A stretch of DNA of 64,000 nt from the NCBI GenBank assembly GCA_949825025.1, contig OX463788.1, positions 32,304,878-32,368,877 on the forward strand, given 5' to 3'. The DNA comes from Siphlonurus alternatus. Lineage: Eukaryota; Arthropoda; Insecta; Ephemeroptera; Siphlonuridae. The position numbers were made by a program, and so were the translations under genes. Positions 24,245-33,238 of the stretch are shown here, piece after piece (position 1 is the stretch's first letter; each line of letters starts with the position of its first letter). The notes below the pieces were generated by a model that saw nothing but the letters and a program-made list of their open reading frames with translations, was not told the origin of the DNA and ran no database searches.

Positions 24245-25322
24245 CCTCTAATCTACACCAAATAGCCCGGTAACGGACCACTATAAGACATTTCATACTT
24301 TTTTAACAATTTTTATCTGCCATATTTAGGGTTCTTAAAATTTTGAAAAAATTATTAACATGTTCAATAGAATGTAGCAATTTAGTTTATCATAATTTCA
24401 GTTCCATTTCAGAGCATCTCTTTGAGTAAAAAAACAAATTGTGTGGAAGGGACATGAAAAAAAAAAAAGTTCCGGTTTTTATGCAGGCCTGCTTTTGGAC
24501 GCTTTATAGCCAAAAAAAAGTAAAAAAATACAATTGTAACCCATTAATCAAATCAACCTTTTCATAAAAATAACAACTGCAATACCGTGATATTTTTTTT
24601 TACTAGTTAAGAAAAAATAACAACGAATTAATTGTTAAAAACCCATTTTTTATTCGTTTTTGATTTTTTTTTTTTAACCAGTAAAAAAATTATCACGGTA
24701 TTGCAGTTGTTATTTTCATGGAAGGGAGGGTTTGGTTAATCAGTTACAATTTTCTTTTTTTAATTTTTTGCCCATAAGGAGCCTAAAAGCAGGTCGGAAC
24801 CAAAACAGGGCTAAAATCCAAAACTGCAGTATGCATTTGCATAACATATACATTGCAGTACCTGCATGCATACTGTAATAAACAATATGAACTGTTTGTT
24901 ACACACTGCATGGATGCATATCATACAGTTATAACATTATGTACATAATCATATGCATAAATGCAATGCATACACTGTGTAGACAGGATGCATATTATAG
25001 AGTACCGTATGCATACAGTACTGTATCAGTATATGCATATAATTATGTATCATGTGTATGCATATCATACATACCCTCCACCAGAGTACGAGGATTGGTT
25101 CTGTCGGAGTTCTTTTCGTGGGATAGGGCGACGGGGCGACGAGACCTGAAGACAAAGCCACAGCATGAAGATAACGGTTTTAGAAACTAACTTCCATCCA
25201 AGCCTGTTTAAACCTCAGTTCAGAGGGTTTCGTAAATCATCTTCTAAGACTAAAAATCATTCCCTTCAGTAACTTACGCGTGCCAGATGACCTAGTGAAC
25301 ATTTTATGGATGTTCGAAGCAT
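8236..25322 (-). CDS. IMMT: MICOS complex subunit MIC60 / mitofilin (complete)
   Basis: MIC60 is the inner-membrane core of the MICOS complex that shapes cristae junctions. Twelve coding exons read on the minus strand: 25322-25278, 25145-25075, 22318-22046, 20365-20166, 19560-19431, 15240-15036, 14362-14252, 13973-13839, 12915-12699, 10110-9890, 8814-8573 and 8455-8236. Phases agree at every junction and the sum is 2070 nt, 689 residues plus stop (human about 758). It starts MLRTSIKCSLGHLAR, a basic targeting presequence. A Gly-rich linker and a transmembrane helix at about 46-64 (VWLVVGTMTVATAGTAVYA) follow, then YAKYDPSFRKLLEDNVPYSD, the family signature. An Ala/Glu/Gln-rich coiled coil covers about 180-470. 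The mitofilin C-terminal domain has RGVYTEPSLKARFHNVEKVA and WLEEARLMLEV. Introns carry many transposon relics, and no exon is disrupted. Confidence 0.95.
9154..9342. mobile_element. TTAA-flanked MITE, GGGTAAGGTAACG family, copy 2
   Basis: Left end GGGTAAGATAACGCCACC and right end GGCGTTACCTTACCC lie between TTAA at 9150-9153 and 9343-9346. It shares its core (tgttctcctctaca, ctatcagtag) with the 7078 copy but has lost part of the second arm. It lies in a MIC60 intron. Confidence 0.8.
9660..9786. repeat. Partial copy of the GGCCTTGCTGGTTATTCC repeat family
   Basis: The right end reads ggccttgctggttattccca then ccttttctttt, as at 37550-37580 and 62960-62995. The left arm is not convincing. 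It is a decayed end in a MIC60 intron. Confidence 0.5.
10188..11727 (-). mobile_element. 5'-truncated LINE (non-LTR retrotransposon)
   Basis: A minus-strand LINE remnant lies in a MIC60 intron. It has reverse transcriptase (see 10470-11720), then an AT-rich 3' untranslated region ending at about 10188 (tcttttattaaacac on the plus strand). The direct repeat GCTCATAAATTATTATTAG is present at both ends (about 10169-10187 and 11720-11738), consistent with a target-site duplication. The clade cannot be settled by eye. Confidence 0.8.
10470..11720 (-). pseudogene. LINE reverse transcriptase, frameshifted and truncated
   Basis: Reading leftward from 11720, the first frame gives YIAFVDFRKAFDSVNRNLL (RT palm motif A). 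Near 11515 the frame shifts, and a 349-residue frame (11519-10470) continues with GVLQGDPSSSLLYNLF (motif B), LLNLYADDLAII (motif C, catalytic DD) and NTEKTKIVKFRRGG. The C-terminal part (HWCLPQLDRSN...HHLICKSS...CVCKLCNEYC) has a Cys/His cluster. The endonuclease and first palm segments are absent. The frameshift and 5' truncation make it inactive. Confidence 0.85.
11739..11866 (-). mobile_element. Second LINE 3'-end fragment, same family
   Basis: The block tcttttattaaacac...aagtgtacat...catacatacaaa...tatataatag repeats the 3' end at 10188-10285. It lies immediately beyond the truncated 5' end of the first LINE, in the same orientation, so the first copy may have landed beside or inside this older tail. 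Confidence 0.65.
12330..12588. mobile_element. TTAA-flanked MITE (ACAGACCTCAAATTAC ends)
   Basis: Inverted ends AGAGACACAGACCTCAAATT and its imperfect complement (tttgaggtctgtatccat) lie between TTAA at 12326-12329 and 12589-12592. The centre holds a short GC-rich hairpin (cttgctgacgtcagcaag). It is non-coding and ends about 110 bp from the MIC60 exon at 12699. A looser inverted repeat (gtagaattta...aaattctacc) lies at 11935-12080. Confidence 0.7.
13642..13768. mobile_element. Short palindromic repeat (AGGTCTAACTTTAAGCCAGGC)
   Basis: The left arm (gatgaggtctaactttaagc, cttaggcct, ttgttgatt) is mirrored by the right arm (aatcaacaaa, aggcttggatt-like, aaagttcgacctcatc). It is about 125 bp in a MIC60 intron. 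It looks like a small MITE; the family is unknown. The rest of the introns at 12916-15035 shows nothing but AT-rich DNA and an A/GAAAT microsatellite at 14445-14498. Confidence 0.5.
16382..16737 (-). mobile_element. 5S-rRNA-derived SINE, minus strand
   Basis: The minus strand begins with a 5S-like head (tctcgtcagatcaccgaagt, then ggttagtagttggatgggtg), which carries the 5S internal promoter region. An unrelated body follows (gtttcccacccaggg, tggttcccctggctttgga, tcctggctgaggtttccac, aggccgtggccgccctcg). A second copy is at 57380. It lies in a MIC60 intron. Confidence 0.8.
17626..18294. repeat. GGATGCGCATCC palindromic array in two blocks
   Basis: Blocks at 17640-17909 and 18050-18285 consist of 40-41-bp units built on the palindrome GGATGCGCATCC with a spacer (aaatttatttttcatgcatct). 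Each ends in an identical string of GCATCC/GCATCT words. The outer borders mirror each other: atttatttcaggga at 17626 and tccctgatttattta at 18279. Frames such as HLGCASGCKFIFHASGMRI are repeat translations. It lies in a MIC60 intron. Confidence 0.85.
18510..18669. mobile_element. Mariner/pogo-like MITE end (CGTAATAACGAGTTTTTACTG)
   Basis: The right terminus taacgagtttttactgta and internal words (cgagtttttcctata, tcctttacgcaatatcgaat) match the better preserved copy at 40496-40667. The left terminus is not recognisable. Confidence 0.5.
18978..19335 (-). mobile_element. tRNA-derived SINE, minus strand
   Basis: The minus strand shows an A-box-like word (gtagtgtagtggttag, plus 19305-19320) and a B-box-like word (ggtccccggtttgattcc, plus 19263-19280), spaced as in a tRNA gene. 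An unrelated body ends near 18978 (ccttgacgccattttacc on plus). A body fragment recurs at 56672 and 33880. The tRNA-like head does not fold as a full tRNA, so it is a SINE and not a gene. A partial AGCTATCTG repeat lies at 18830-18892. Confidence 0.75.
20530..20665. repeat. Dispersed repeat (ATTGCTTTTCGATTGTAC), copy 1
   Basis: The string attgcttttcgattgtac, then aatgtaagcac, recurs at 54165-54205. It looks like another retroelement 3' end in a MIC60 intron. The intron at 19561-20165 shows only AT-rich sequence. Confidence 0.5.
20676..20994. mobile_element. Foldback MITE, GAAATGGATAGAGGG family, copy 2
   Basis: The outer ends acaatggacaatttgcatga and tcatgtaaattgtccat are inverted. The inner arms gcagaaatagatagagggtg and accctctatccatttctgc match copies at 3777 and 46210. 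The centre is short and CG-containing. Confidence 0.8.
21515..21753. mobile_element. Palindromic MITE (TATCGACGTGGCAGCGCCCA), TA-flanked
   Basis: Left arm tatcgacgtggcagcgccca (then tttgtcc...catctgctttt) is mirrored on the right by tgggcgctgccacgtcgata. The inner arms gctatgcagagccatctttt and its complement also pair. TA flanks both sides (21513-14, 21754-55), as expected of Tc1/mariner-type insertion. Confidence 0.7.
22690..23232. mobile_element. hAT MITE with 8-bp duplication GTTTCAGC
   Basis: Terminal repeats TAGTGTTGTAAAAA / TTTTTTACAACACTA are flanked by perfect GTTTCAGC at 22682-22689 and 23233-23240. Both subterminal regions carry several GTTCGCGAAC-type palindromes (22728-22785 and 23150-23190), plausible transposase binding sites. 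The 543-bp interior has no transposase. It lies in the first large MIC60 intron. Confidence 0.9.
23305..23475. mobile_element. Imperfect inverted repeat (ATAGCGTCTA...TAGACGCTA)
   Basis: Left arm taatagcgtctacataatactgc with agaaaattctttttt is mirrored by agatttttct...gcaatatagacgctac. It is about 170 bp, non-coding and probably a decayed MITE. Confidence 0.45.
24014..24290. repeat. (CA)n(TA)n microsatellites inside an inverted repeat
   Basis: ACAC repeats run into about 80 bp of (TA)n at 24040-24102, and a second (TA)n lies at 24175-24243. The flanks gggtccgttactatccacgt (24106) and atagcccggtaacggacca (24262) are inverted, so the TA tracts appear to have grown inside a small foldback element. 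Confidence 0.6.
24464..24812. mobile_element. Foldback element (ATCACGGTATTGCAGTTGTT arms)
   Basis: The inner arms aacaactgcaataccgtgat (near 24570) and atcacggtattgcagttgtt (near 24690) are exact complements. The outer arms (tgcaggcctgcttttgg and ctaaaagcaggtcgg) pair loosely. It is AT-rich and non-coding. Confidence 0.6.
24820..25068. repeat. ATGCATA/GCATACAGTA-rich stretch
   Basis: Short words such as tgcatac, atgcata and gcatacagta recur irregularly, many of them palindromic, right up to the donor of MIC60 exon 2. It is simple-sequence-like DNA with no coding content. Confidence 0.5.
25278..25322 (-). CDS. IMMT: MIC60 first coding exon and start codon
   Basis: ATG at 25322-25320 opens a 15-codon exon, MLRTSIKCSLGHLAR, with donor CGC|gtaagt. 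It joins in phase to the 25145 exon (VSSPRRPIPRKELRQN). The basic, Ser/Thr-bearing start resembles the MLR... presequence of other MIC60 proteins. GC-richer sequence up to about 25460 probably holds the 5' UTR. A longer overlapping frame (25521-25327) is in another frame and is not used. Confidence 0.85.
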
Positions 25323-25758
25323 ATTTTTATGATTGTTGAGGTGATTTTGGCGGACAAAGGCGGCGAACGAGGGTGACCAGAAAGATGACAATGTTTTTAC
25401 AGCCCAAGTTACAGCCAGTCGCCCTGTCGATTCTGTCGAAAGTCGAAATTTCGAAAATCTGTACGCAATGCGATGCGCGCTTTAATTTTTTTTTCCCATT
25501 CCTCCGTCTTTCTGCAAGCAAGAAATTTATATGAACAGGCAGTACAATAAATAAACATACAATTCAATTTGTAAATAATTAGTGTAAATATATTGCAAAT
25601 AAAATTTGTTTGATATATTCCATTTAATATTTTTTAATAATATGTGAAAAAGTCGTAAAATTATGTTTCATTTCATTTTTTAATTAGGCTTACCTCTTTT
25701 TATTGCATTTTATTTGTCACTGATCGTCACTGACGTCACTAATCATAGAAGTAGACTA

Positions 25759-27708
25759 CCAGGGCTAATCCTCTATTGCAGGAAGTATAGTCACTCCCTT
25801 CCGGCTTATGGAGACCCAATTCTGAATTTTGATTTGCTTAGAAATAACCAGTGGTGAAAGTAATAAAGGTGAAAACAGCCGCTACGCTTAGCACCGCCGA
25901 TTTGGTGCTAAGAAAGTCAGTTGAAACATTCGCTCAAATGTTTCCGATCGTGTTTTTTTTGAACAGCTGATTGCCTTAGCACACGATTTCAATGCAATTG
26001 TTGAAAATTTTTGAATTTCGCGGTTAAAATAATTGACGAGCGCAATTATTTGTGCGCTTAGCACCTTAGCACCGAGCTTAGCACCGAGTTTGGTCTCTCC
26101 AAACTTCCGACCAATCAGAACGCGTAGAGTGGTCGGCTGTTTTCACCTTAAGCCGGTGCGCACCAGTGCGCCGCACTGGTAAGACATTTGACGCCAGTGC
26201 GGCGCACTGGTAAGACACTGATCGAAATTTACAAAAAAAAATAAATAATTTTTAATGAAAAAAACAATATTTGCAAGTGTGAACAGATCACATTATAAAC
26301 CATTATAATCATGCTCAATACATGTTCTTGTACTTGGATTTTATTTATCTCACGAAGTTTTAACTTGCACGTACTTTCTTTTAAAGTCAAAATTTTGTAC
26401 TAAAAAAAAGTAATTGAAATCCATGTTGAATGTATTTACTTTTATTTATATTTTTCATTGGGTAAAAGATAAAAATAAATTGACAATTTGTGATACAAAA
26501 TTGTTGCATTATAAATAAATAGTAAGTGCTACAGTAAAACATTATTTTAAAAGACTACGATAAAAAAGTTAATTTTAATATTTTTCTCACAAACGCCTAG
26601 CTTTTTTTTATTGGCGCGCGAGCCTGAGAACACATTTATTTATTATGTAATTTTTTTAAATTTTTTTAATCAAGGAATTTTTTATATATTTTTTTTAAAT
26701 ATCTGTAGGTTTACTGCTTACTGGGTTTACTATTTTATCTTCAATTTTCCTATAAATTGGTAGTCGTTATCACTTTTTTAAAATTGTAACCTATACATCT
26801 TTTTGGAATTTTTTTATTAAATTAATTTTTGAGACATTTTAAACGATAATTTAATAATTTAAAAAAAGTATCATTTATTAAATTAATTAAATTTATAGAA
26901 TATTCTAAATTGTGAAACAGTTCATTAAAATATTTTTATTGTATTAACACTGCTGCTAGACATAGACAACTTGTTTGCGATTTTTTTTCATATTAAAAGT
27001 TATGTTTCAATTTTCATTAGCCAGCACAGATATTTTTGAATATTTTTTTTATCATGCAATTTAATATGCGACACTACATTTTTTTTTTAATCGGTTGAAA
27101 GTTTGAATAATTATTTAATTTTACTTATTTTGTGGGATTTTCAATATTTTTTAAACGGCTCCGTAAAAAAATATTTTATTTTTAAATCGAAAATTCATTA
27201 ATGAATTTATGCTAGATTACGTACGTATTTTTTAATTGGTACCATAGTTCAAGTAAAGTTTAAGTAAAATGCTGTTTTCTGTGCCAAAATTTTGCATGTT
27301 AAACGCCTCCGAAACACCAACTTTGGGAAATTTTTGGTTTTCATTTCTTAATTAATAGAGGGCAGGTTATAAAATATTTTTAGAAAATAAATTCTTTAAA
27401 AAAATGTAATCGCTCACTCTATTTAAAAAATTAATTACAAATCAATTTTAGTGCAACTTTCAATTTAAAAAAATAAGCCACGCCCCTTTTTCCCAAAAAA
27501 TCGCGCCTCCGGCCCCTTCAGGCCTCTATCTGAAGCGCACTAAGATTTTGAAACTACTTTCACCACTGGAAATAACCCTTTTTGCTGAAACGCCTTCCTA
27601 TTGGTTAAAAAGGGGTTATTTTTGTGTTGTTTACAAATTTCAACAATCCAATTTTTTTTGTAACGGTCGTGAGTGACTTTACCCGGTTCAATAGAGGATT
27701 AGCCCTGG
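25759..27708. mobile_element. 1.95-kb non-autonomous DNA transposon between MIC60 and VPS13B
   Basis: Terminal repeats CCAGGGCTAATCCTCTATTG / CAATAGAGGATTAGCCCTGG are exact, and TAGACTA flanks both sides (25752-25758, 27709-27715). Subterminal gaaataacc words are also inverted. The CAGGG end is hAT-like, but the visible duplication is seven, not eight, bases. There is no open frame of transposase size. A second foldback element (25868-26147) and a stretch like the 37699-38055 repeat (about 27140-27420) are nested inside. Confidence 0.8.
25868..26147. mobile_element. Nested MITE with GGTGAAAACAGCCG ends
   Basis: GGTGAAAACAGCCG...CGGCTGTTTTCACC are inverted ends about 280 bp apart. Repeated gcttagcacc words occur near both arms. 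It sits inside the 25759-27708 transposon. Confidence 0.65.
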
Positions 27709-28261
27709 TAGACTACTACAGCGCATTTGGCACGCGCATAAAGACAACATCATCAAGAATCATCAATCAGCTTATCAGCTATCAGCTGTATATTTAAATG
27801 ATGTATGTTGTCTGTTGTTACTGTTTAGTGTTTCCTGTTATACGTGTAATGTTCTATAGGAAATTTTGAGTTCTTCTAATTCTTCTTCAAAAAATTGCGA
27901 CAATTAGATAAGGAGCACTGTCAGAACAGTATAATTGAACATTTATTTTTTTAACTTTACTTCTGGTGTTAAATAATATTTATCAAACTCCAGTGGTGTA
28001 TGTACATACAGTATATAATTATGCATATGCATACATAGACTTCTGGGTTACTGACTTCTGGTGTTAAAGAACTATAATACTAGCTTTATGCATAACGGTA
28101 CATGTACAGCAAGGTTATTTTTTTCCCCTCTAACCGCGAGTTTGAACTGTATGGCTCGATTCCTCTTGTCTACTTTTTTTTTTTTTGCTTCAACTGAATC
28201 CTGTTGTAGGGTACTGGCCACCATTAAGTGACTGAATTTAACCTCCCGGCTCTTCGTAGAC

Positions 28262-28425
28262 TTTACTTTTGTGGGTCCCTTCCAAACCGGGGCGGCCATG
28301 GCCTAAGCAATCCATCCCAGCATTCGCCTAGTTGTGACCGAAGAAACCATGGAAACCTTGGTCAGGATGGTCGGCAATTGATGGAGGATGCCATTTATCA
28401 CCTCCCGGATGCACTAGTGGGTGTT
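28262..28425 (-). mobile_element. 5S-SINE body fragment, minus strand
   Basis: The plus strand words ccaaaccggggcggccatgg, catcccagcattcgcc and aaccttggtcaggatgg correspond to the body of the SINE at 16382 and 57380. The 5S head is absent. It lies in the presumed VPS13B upstream region. The rest of 27709-28666 shows no recognised gene or repeat apart from short runs. Confidence 0.65.
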
Positions 28426-28666
28426 TTTTTGCAACCACCACTTGTGAAAAGTTTGGCGACTAATGAAAGATAGGAAAACATTCTCATATACCGCTACTGT
28501 AGGCAATACAGTATTATTATTCTTGCTCCCAAGTTTGACGTAATTATTTCCGTGCTTTTAAAGCATGCTTGACAATGAATGTGTATTTATTATTCATATA
28601 CTGTACTGTTGTATGAGTTTTTAAACTGCCACCTGGCATGAGTTTCTGTCTGTTGGCACCAGCAGA

Positions 28667-28934
28667 ATGTTTAACATTAAAGACTCCTATATTACTCCTA
28701 TCATTCTCAGCTATGTTGACAAGTATATAAAAAACATTCGTCTGGAGGATACACAGCTTTCTCTCTGGGGAGGTGAAGCAGTTTTTCACAATTTAAGTTT
28801 GAGACTTGATGTCTTGGAACAGGAATTGGCTCTGCCATTCAGTTTTGTTAGTGGACAAATACATGAATTAGCAATCAGTGTTCCATGGACAAAACTTCAC
28901 TCGGAACCCATAAAAGTAACAATAAACACAATAG
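28667..28934 (+). CDS. VPS13B: VPS13B exon 1, chorein domain start
   Basis: This exon encodes residues 1-89 and opens the lipid-transfer groove. The ATG at 28667 is the first in frame after TAA (28622-28624). The donor is ATAG|gtaagt. The translation continuing past the donor (CCMTYMKFSD...) is intronic. A ccagcag just before the ATG could alternatively be an acceptor for a 5' UTR exon. Confidence 0.9.
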
Positions 28935-29835
28935 GTAAGTGCTGTATGACATACATGAAATTTTCAGATACACAGACACTAGGATTAGCATTGCATTATA
29001 ACTTTTATCTTTACTACGTAATTAAATAGTAATATGTAATGTATTGTATCAGTAATATTTGCCTTATCATTGTAATTATTGTTGCAATAGTAAATTAGTA
29101 ACACCCCATTCAAAGTTTATTAAAATGCTCAATTTTATGCTTTTGAAGAATATATTATATTTGTTTTGAATAAAAATTTAATCAATTAATTTAAATAATC
29201 TTCCTTAAAGGTCTGCACTGCACTAATGGTACCTAGAGAATTATCACCTAAAATTCCCCTTTCCTTAGGCTTGTAGGGCAGTGTAAGTCTTAATTAAAGC
29301 AAGCTTCAACATCAAGTTTCCAACAAGAATTTCAATTTATTTGTTGTTGAATTCCTAGTAAAACAATTTAATTGGATCATATGGGGAAAAAAAAATTAAT
29401 TGAAAATATTCACTTGCTGTGCTAATTAAAGCATCATCTTTCAAGGTGCTTTGTTGGATGTACAGTACACAGTACAGTCCCTTGTCCGGAGTAACAAGCT
29501 ATCTGCTTACCACAATCTTGTTGTAATAATGGGCTATCTGCTAATTCAGGTGAGCGTAACTATGAGCTGTAATTTGGTATAAAATTTTGCGCTCACCTGA
29601 AATAGCAGATAGATCATTATTGCAACGATATCATGGTAGGCAGATAGCTCATTATTTCGGACAAAGTATGATACATATAAGTAAAAAATAAAAACCTACT
29701 GTATGTACTGTATATTAATTAGCTCCATCTTCCAGAATGTGTTCTCAAGCTGAAGACAGACTCCAGTGCAAACTTGGATACAGCCAGCACATCCAGCTCT
29801 GGCTCCAAAGAAGCCAGAAAAAAAGCCAAGAGGTA

Positions 29836-29874
<39 letters not shown>

Positions 29875-32800
29875 GTTAATTTAATTATTATTAGTTAACC
29901 TTACTAGTCAAACAAGATACCAGAATACCGTGATTTGCAATACATTTTTATTTATGCTTTTCAAATTAAGGTAGAGATAATATGGATCAGCTGGCCCAAT
30001 GCTAAAAAAATCCCATTCATAAAAAATATTAAAAAAAATTAAAGTGTTCTCCTCTACATCCCCTATCAGTAGGTAAAATATCAGGTATACAAAAACGAGC
30101 TAGTTTTCGAGTTATTAATTTTTAAAGTTGGCAAATTTAACATGGAAGTTCCATTTCTCCATGTTAAATTAGTCAACTTTAAAAATTAATAACTCGAAAA
30201 CTAGCTCGTTTTTGTATACCTAATATTTTACCTACTGATAGGGGATGTAGAGGAGAACATTTTAAATTTTTTTCATAATTTTTATGAATGGGATTTTTTT
30301 AGCATTGGGCCAGCTGATCCGTATTATCTCTACCTTAATAAAAGGGATGAGGGGTGCACCAAAAACATTCACTGTATATTACAAAGTCAGGTCAATTCCA
30401 TGAATTATATTACTTGATAATATATATTTTTAAATTAAATATGTTCAATATAACCTGTTTTTTTAAAAAAATATTAGTATTATTATTTATTTCTTAACAA
30501 ATGTAAAATTAGGAACAGCTAGCAGAGAAAACCATAGAGAAGGCTCAGGCTTATGGGAGTCTTTCGTCATGCTCTTTTCTACGAAGACATGACTTGTAGA
30601 TGGCTCTGCATGTCGCGGTCAAGGTTTATCAGTCTAGTAGCAGAGAGGAGGGGATGGAAGGATGGCCGAGCCAGGGAAAAGACACGACTAAATGTTGGAG
30701 TGGGGGTAGGAATGCGCGGATGAATGAAAACAATAGCAGCAGGTGTGCCTAGCACTTGCAGCAAGCAAAAATACGCGAACTGAGAAAATATGATATTTGA
30801 TATCTCGTACTGTACCAAGGCATGACTCACAAATCTCTGAAATTTCATGAAAACATTTTAATATTATAATATTATTATTATTTTAATATTGTTATTATTA
30901 TTATTTTTTTTTTTTTTTACTCCTTACTTAAAACTTAAATATTGTACAAAATAAAAAAAAATTAATAATGACAATAGATTATGTTAATTTGTTCATAGTT
31001 GATTAAATTTGAATTAATATATTTATACATTTTATATGGATTAGAAATTTTTTGCCATGCGTTTATACCTCAAATGAGCTGAAGCTCGAATATGTGGAAA
31101 ATCATAATATATTATTAATTTTAGTAATATTATTAGAATTATTATTTATTAAATTTATTTACTGTATTTTATATTTATTATATATTATTTATTCTTTTTG
31201 TATAGTGCAAGATAACAGTACATAGTGCATAGTGAAGACAATATTCGGTCTCTACTATTCTGCTGCTGAACAGTCGGCGCTATTTTGCCTGGGTCATAAA
31301 CTCGACCATTCATATTTTGCTTTGTTGTTTTCTTCACTGTGTGCGTGTTTCAGCCCTTGCAGGTGCATTTCAGGCAGTGCTCCTCCTCTTGGGCCCCCCT
31401 CCACTGCCTTGCCTCTCGTGTCTTTTGCCTCAGGGCAAAGCAACATTAGCAACATCTAGTAGTCATGTCTTTAAATCCGTAGTAATTGAAGGTGGGGGAG
31501 AGACGAAAATTTAACACGGGCCTGAGCCTTCTAGGTCTGTCTTTTCTCTGCAGCTAGTACATAGGTTATTTCTATAACATTAGTACAGTAAGTATCATCA
31601 CATATTACATAAGTCCATAAACTCACCTGAATCTATACCAATAAAACTTAGGTCTGGCCTTGGTAGAACTATAAAACAGTGTTCTGTATATTATTAAAAT
31701 AAAAAATATTTTATAATTGTCTTAGAAATTTGGCTAAATAAGAAACAATCAATCAACACTTGTGCGCTCCTTGCCTTGGAAATTTTCAGTCACTAATAAC
31801 ATCCATGTGATGCTTAAAAATTAAAATTTTTACTGTATATTTTGTACATCAATGCTGTTGCCATCTCTTGGCAAAAGAATTTGTGTGGTGTGACGAAGTT
31901 AACTTAAAATTTAATGAGGGAAAGAATATGTACTAACTTCACACTAGACAACTACATACACCTAATGACACAAGTGTCAGTAGGTATCTCATATGGAAGC
32001 TTGCTTGGTCTTTTAGCCTTACCTGTATTCAATTTTTTTTCAATATTATTCTTTGATTTCGAGTAAAACTATAAAGTGGTTTTTAACTAGTTTTGTACAT
32101 ACTCTGTTTGTAGACCAGAGGTAGAATCACCACCTGGGTACGTGCAGAGTCTAGTCAACCGTATTGTGAGCAATGTCACAGTCGAGTGCAACAACTTGAT
32201 CTTGAAGTATGTCGAGGAGGACATGGTACTTTCCCTCAATGTACGCTCCCTGCTACTGCAGTCTGCAAATCAGCAATGGCAGCCCGCATTTACAGGTATT
32301 GTGTATATTAATGACAAATGTTAGATCGATTTGGCTTATTTTTTTAAATTAATTTTTCATCTAATCCTTTGAAGAAATAGAAGGGGGAGGGGGGAATTAA
32401 GTTCAATGTCGAATTATTCAGAATAATTTCATGGGATTTCTATTTTATTTATTATATGTTCCTATGTTCATTATTATTAACTGCCTATACTCCCTGCTAG
32501 TAAGGGTCCATTCTCCATTGTCTTCTTCTTCTTTTCTTATGCCATTTTACTTCTAGCAAGCCAATAGAGAAAGGATTCTTTCTCTTCATGTTGCCAGGCA
32601 ACAATTTAAGTTCTGTAGTTAATGCAGAGCATCTATATATATCATTCTCCATTGTGTTGACGTGTTCCTTAATTAATAATTAGTAAAAATATTCATTGAA
32701 TACAGTACTCATTATGAGTACTTTCAGCAACATATTTACTTGTGTTCCATTTAATAATACATTGGTGTGGATATTGTACGTCACCTATATAATAATTGCT

Positions 32801-33150
32801 GACATTATAATCATGCATCTATTGGAAAAAGATTATTATTATTATTATTATTATTATTTTACAATTCACTAAATTATGTTGTATATATTGTGTTAACTTT
32901 ACAGAGTTGTCTGCTGGCCAGATGATACTTCGTAAGTTAGTTACCCTGCACGACCTTACTGTGTGCCTGGATCGACGTAATGCTTCGGGAAAGATCGAGT
33001 TCTATGAGGTAATTTTTCTTCCTGCTTATTTTAATGTTTTATCTTTTGTGATTTTGTTGATAATCCTATGGGTTGTATTTTGTTATAATTAACCTTGCAT
33101 TTTCAATATTTCATAGAAATAAGAGAATACTGTATTTGCACTTAATTGAC

Positions 33151-33238
<88 letters not shown>

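Noticed and set aside
25327..25521. 65-residue minus frame as the MIC60 N-terminus
   Set aside because: It is in another frame and lacks a donor joining exon 2. The 15-residue start at 25322 joins in phase and has presequence character.
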